33,018 bases of DNA from Methanobacteriota archaeon (lineage in GTDB: Archaea; JACRDV01). The DNA lies in assembly GCA_024860865.1 (NCBI GenBank), contig JACRDV010000066.1:1-33018 (forward strand). The letters run 5' to 3'. Shown here piece after piece: positions 31,751 to 33,018 of the stretch (position 1 is the stretch's first letter; each line of letters starts with the position of its first letter). Made by a program: the position numbers and the translations under genes. The notes under the pieces are model-generated. The model made no database searches, was not told the origin of the DNA, and saw nothing but the letters and a program-made list of their open reading frames with translations.

Positions 31751-32758
31751 TTAGTAGTTATGCTGAACATATCTATTAACCGCAACTTCTACTAAATCGA
31801 GCATGTAATCGTTTACTCGATTTAAACCATCGCAAAATGATTTTGTGCTGACCGCAACTTTAGAGTTTTTAATTGCCAGTGGATCTAATTTGTTTAATTC
31901 CAATCTGAAAGCATCATGGAGCCTATGTACTTCAATTGCTAAATTAAGGTCTTCTTTGAAAAGAGCATCTAATGATTTCTCATGCATCTCTTTCATTCTA
32001 AGTATAAAACTCAGTAGTTTTTTTCTTAATGATTCTTCAGTTTTTATAGTTAATAATTCTTTAGCATCCTTCGAAATTATTTCTATATTTTCTATCATTT
32101 TCAATGACGCTTTAATTACTATTCGATAACCTAGGCATTGGATAACATCTTTTAAGCCAATTTTTAGAGCGATTTCTTTGTTTTTAACTCCAGCAATTAA
32201 TTGGCGGAGAAGAAGTGAATATATTTTTCTCGCTTCTTGTAATTGATGTGAGATACCTTCCATTGAACTTACATCCTTTTTCTCAAGAGCAGAATAAATT
32301 TCATCGAACATAAGCGAGAGAATTGATCCTAATCTTCTTACCAATGGGCGAAGTGAAAATTTTAAAGGATCTATAAGACTCTGTATTGTTAGGCTATCCG
32401 CTTTTTCTTCAAGTATAGCAAGACCGTGATAAGCATTTACGACATTGTCTATTTCTTTGATTCTATCAAAACTGATTTTTTTACCTGATTTAATTTTAAT
32501 TAAATCGTAGCCAATATGGTAGCAAGCTTGAATAAGTTCTTTTAACATACCTGGTTTTAAATCTTCAATATTAAAACTCTTTTCAATTATTGGTTTTTTT
32601 TCTAAGAGAGCAACTGGCAATAATTTTAAAGACCCATCCTCTTCTTTTGTTATGTTAAGACTATCTCCAGGCCTAAGATTGTTTTCGGTTATCCATTCTT
32701 TAGGCAAAGTTATAGTAAAACTAGATTTCCCAACCAATTGAAGTTTTCTGATTTTCAT
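31751..32758 (-). CDS. AbrB-PhoU phosphate-uptake regulator
   Basis: 335 residues from the ATG at 32758. An N-terminal AbrB-type DNA-binding domain (KLQLVGKSSFTITLPKEW, then LRPGDSLNITKEEDGSLKL) is joined to a PhoU-like helical bundle with two repeats (LVRRLGSILSLMFDEIYSAL near 142-161; KMIENIEIISKDAKELL farther on). This fusion is a common archaeal form and probably represses phosphate or other transport genes. The frame has a second ATG at 32770 giving four more residues; the later ATG fits the usual N-terminus. A repeated AT-rich block lies just upstream. No pst or phosphate-transport genes are nearby. Confidence 0.85.
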   Translation of the reverse strand: MKIRKLQLVGKSSFTITLPKEWITENNLRPGDSLNITKEEDGSLKLLPVALLEKKPIIEKSFNIEDLKPGMLKELIQACYHIGYDLIKIKSGKKISFDRIKEIDNVVNAYHGLAILEEKADSLTIQSLIDPLKFSLRPLVRRLGSILSLMFDEIYSALEKKDVSSMEGISHQLQEARKIYSLLLRQLIAGVKNKEIALKIGLKDVIQCLGYRIVIKASLKMIENIEIISKDAKELLTIKTEESLRKKLLSFILRMKEMHEKSLDALFKEDLNLAIEVHRLHDAFRLELNKLDPLAIKNSKVAVSTKSFCDGLNRVNDYMLDLVEVAVNRYVQHNY

Positions 32759-32763
32759 ACTGG

Positions 32764-32821
32764 TTTTCATAAATCTATATAGTTTTTTTATTAGTTATAT
32801 ATCTTACTGTTTTTCTTGAAT
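32764..32821 (+). repeat. Upstream block B, near-copy of 26090-26147
   Basis: It carries the same TTTTCAT and 20-mer ATCTATATAGTTTTTTTATT (32773-32792) and a diverged continuation matching the amt upstream block. It starts right at the AbrB-PhoU gene start, so it lies in the divergent promoter space between that gene and whatever is transcribed rightward past 32880. Confidence 0.6.
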
Positions 32822-32825
32822 TAAA

Positions 32826-32863
32826 TATATAAGAATAAACTATATAAGATAAAACTATATAAG
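32826..32863 (+). repeat. Three TATATAAG direct repeats at 15-bp intervals
   Basis: TATATAAG occurs at 32826-32833, 32841-32848 and 32856-32863, exactly 15 bp apart; the last two copies are extended to ACTATATAAGA. They may be operator half-sites or stacked TATA boxes for a rightward gene. Confidence 0.55.
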
Positions 32864-32979
32864 AATATTTTTTTGAAAGAAAGGCGAGAAATTATGACTA
32901 TGGCCAGTAGTGACGACAAACTAAAAGAATAAGGAATGGGAGATTGAAAAGACATGAAGTAAGTGTAGTTGGTGGTTTA

Positions 32980-33018
32980 ATGAAGCAAATGCCAGCGTTT
33001 TGGGGATGCACGCTTGCA
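32980..33018 (+). CDS. Start of a possible HdrB-like (CCG-domain) protein, cut by window end
   Basis: Only 13 codons: MKQMPAFWGCTLA. GGTGG precedes the ATG by 4 nt. The 'FWGCTL' beginning resembles the first CCG Fe-S motif of heterodisulfide reductase subunit B and related proteins. The frame is open upstream to 32907 without a better start. A tiny ORF (32894-32932, MTMASSDDKLKE) lies in front and may be a leader or nothing. The family call is tentative because so little is visible. Confidence 0.3.
   Translation, partial: MKQMPAFWGCTLA

Noticed and set aside
31668-31754. 28-codon ORF after hisC (MNKEDLQALDQIGSNHRSKA...)
   Set aside because: No ribosome binding site, overlaps the convergent AbrB-PhoU stop, and no family resemblance; could be a remnant.

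Overview
The window is an AT-rich chromosomal segment of an archaeon. The archaeal calls rest on topoisomerase VI A/B, RIO1 kinase, a Dim2-type KH protein, aIF1A, archaeal TyrRS, AbrB-PhoU, BHB-type tRNA introns, TATA-box promoters and many leaderless or TTG/GTG starts. Ribosomal protein eL13, which is absent from Euryarchaeota, together with a twice-interrupted tRNA-Asn, points to the TACK group. A Bathyarchaeota-like lineage is my inference. No rRNA, CRISPR array or insertion sequence was seen.

Layout. (1) 1-1521: a decayed toxin-antitoxin zone (frameshifted PIN and AbrB remnants), then an overlapping DUF5678 / retropepsin-like protease pair. (2) 1673-11139: an ion-homeostasis island with a P2A Ca2+-type ATPase, a Na+/Ca2+ exchanger, an internally deleted antiporter relic, an archaeal pentameric ligand-gated ion channel, a CPA2 Na+/H+ antiporter (DD type), a gene-poor 0.75 kb, a second CPA2 antiporter (ED type) with an unusual membrane C-terminus, and an MscS channel. 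(3) 11284-13186: accessory small genes, namely a GC-rich unexplained element, a zinc-finger-like protein, a DUF3795 protein, a BrnT-like toxin/antitoxin pair, and tRNA-Asn(GUU) with two introns. (4) 13255-24936: the informational and nucleotide core. eL13 converges on a long minus-strand operon gfcR-like - tyrS - aIF1A - rio1 - dim2-like KH - top6B (with a 531-residue intein) - top6A, and upstream lie purB and guaA. (5) 25185-25837: an intact VapBC pair. (6) 26090-30496: a nitrogen-assimilation island with amt, glnK, a 26-codon leaderless ORF, an amidohydrolase, glnA and an unrecognised 103-residue protein. (7) 30554-33018: hisC, an AbrB-PhoU regulator and the start of a possible HdrB-like gene.

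The most interesting items are the pentameric channel in the cation-transport island; the two-intron tRNA-Asn with an alternative fold that sequesters the anticodon; the Top6B intein sitting in the ATP-lid motif with Asn in place of the block-B His; the amidohydrolase-glnA pair (a split version of the FluG architecture) with a coupled micro-ORF and an unknown partner; and a roughly 58-bp near-identical regulatory block shared by the amt and AbrB-PhoU upstream regions. All calls come from reading the sequence by eye. No database search was possible.
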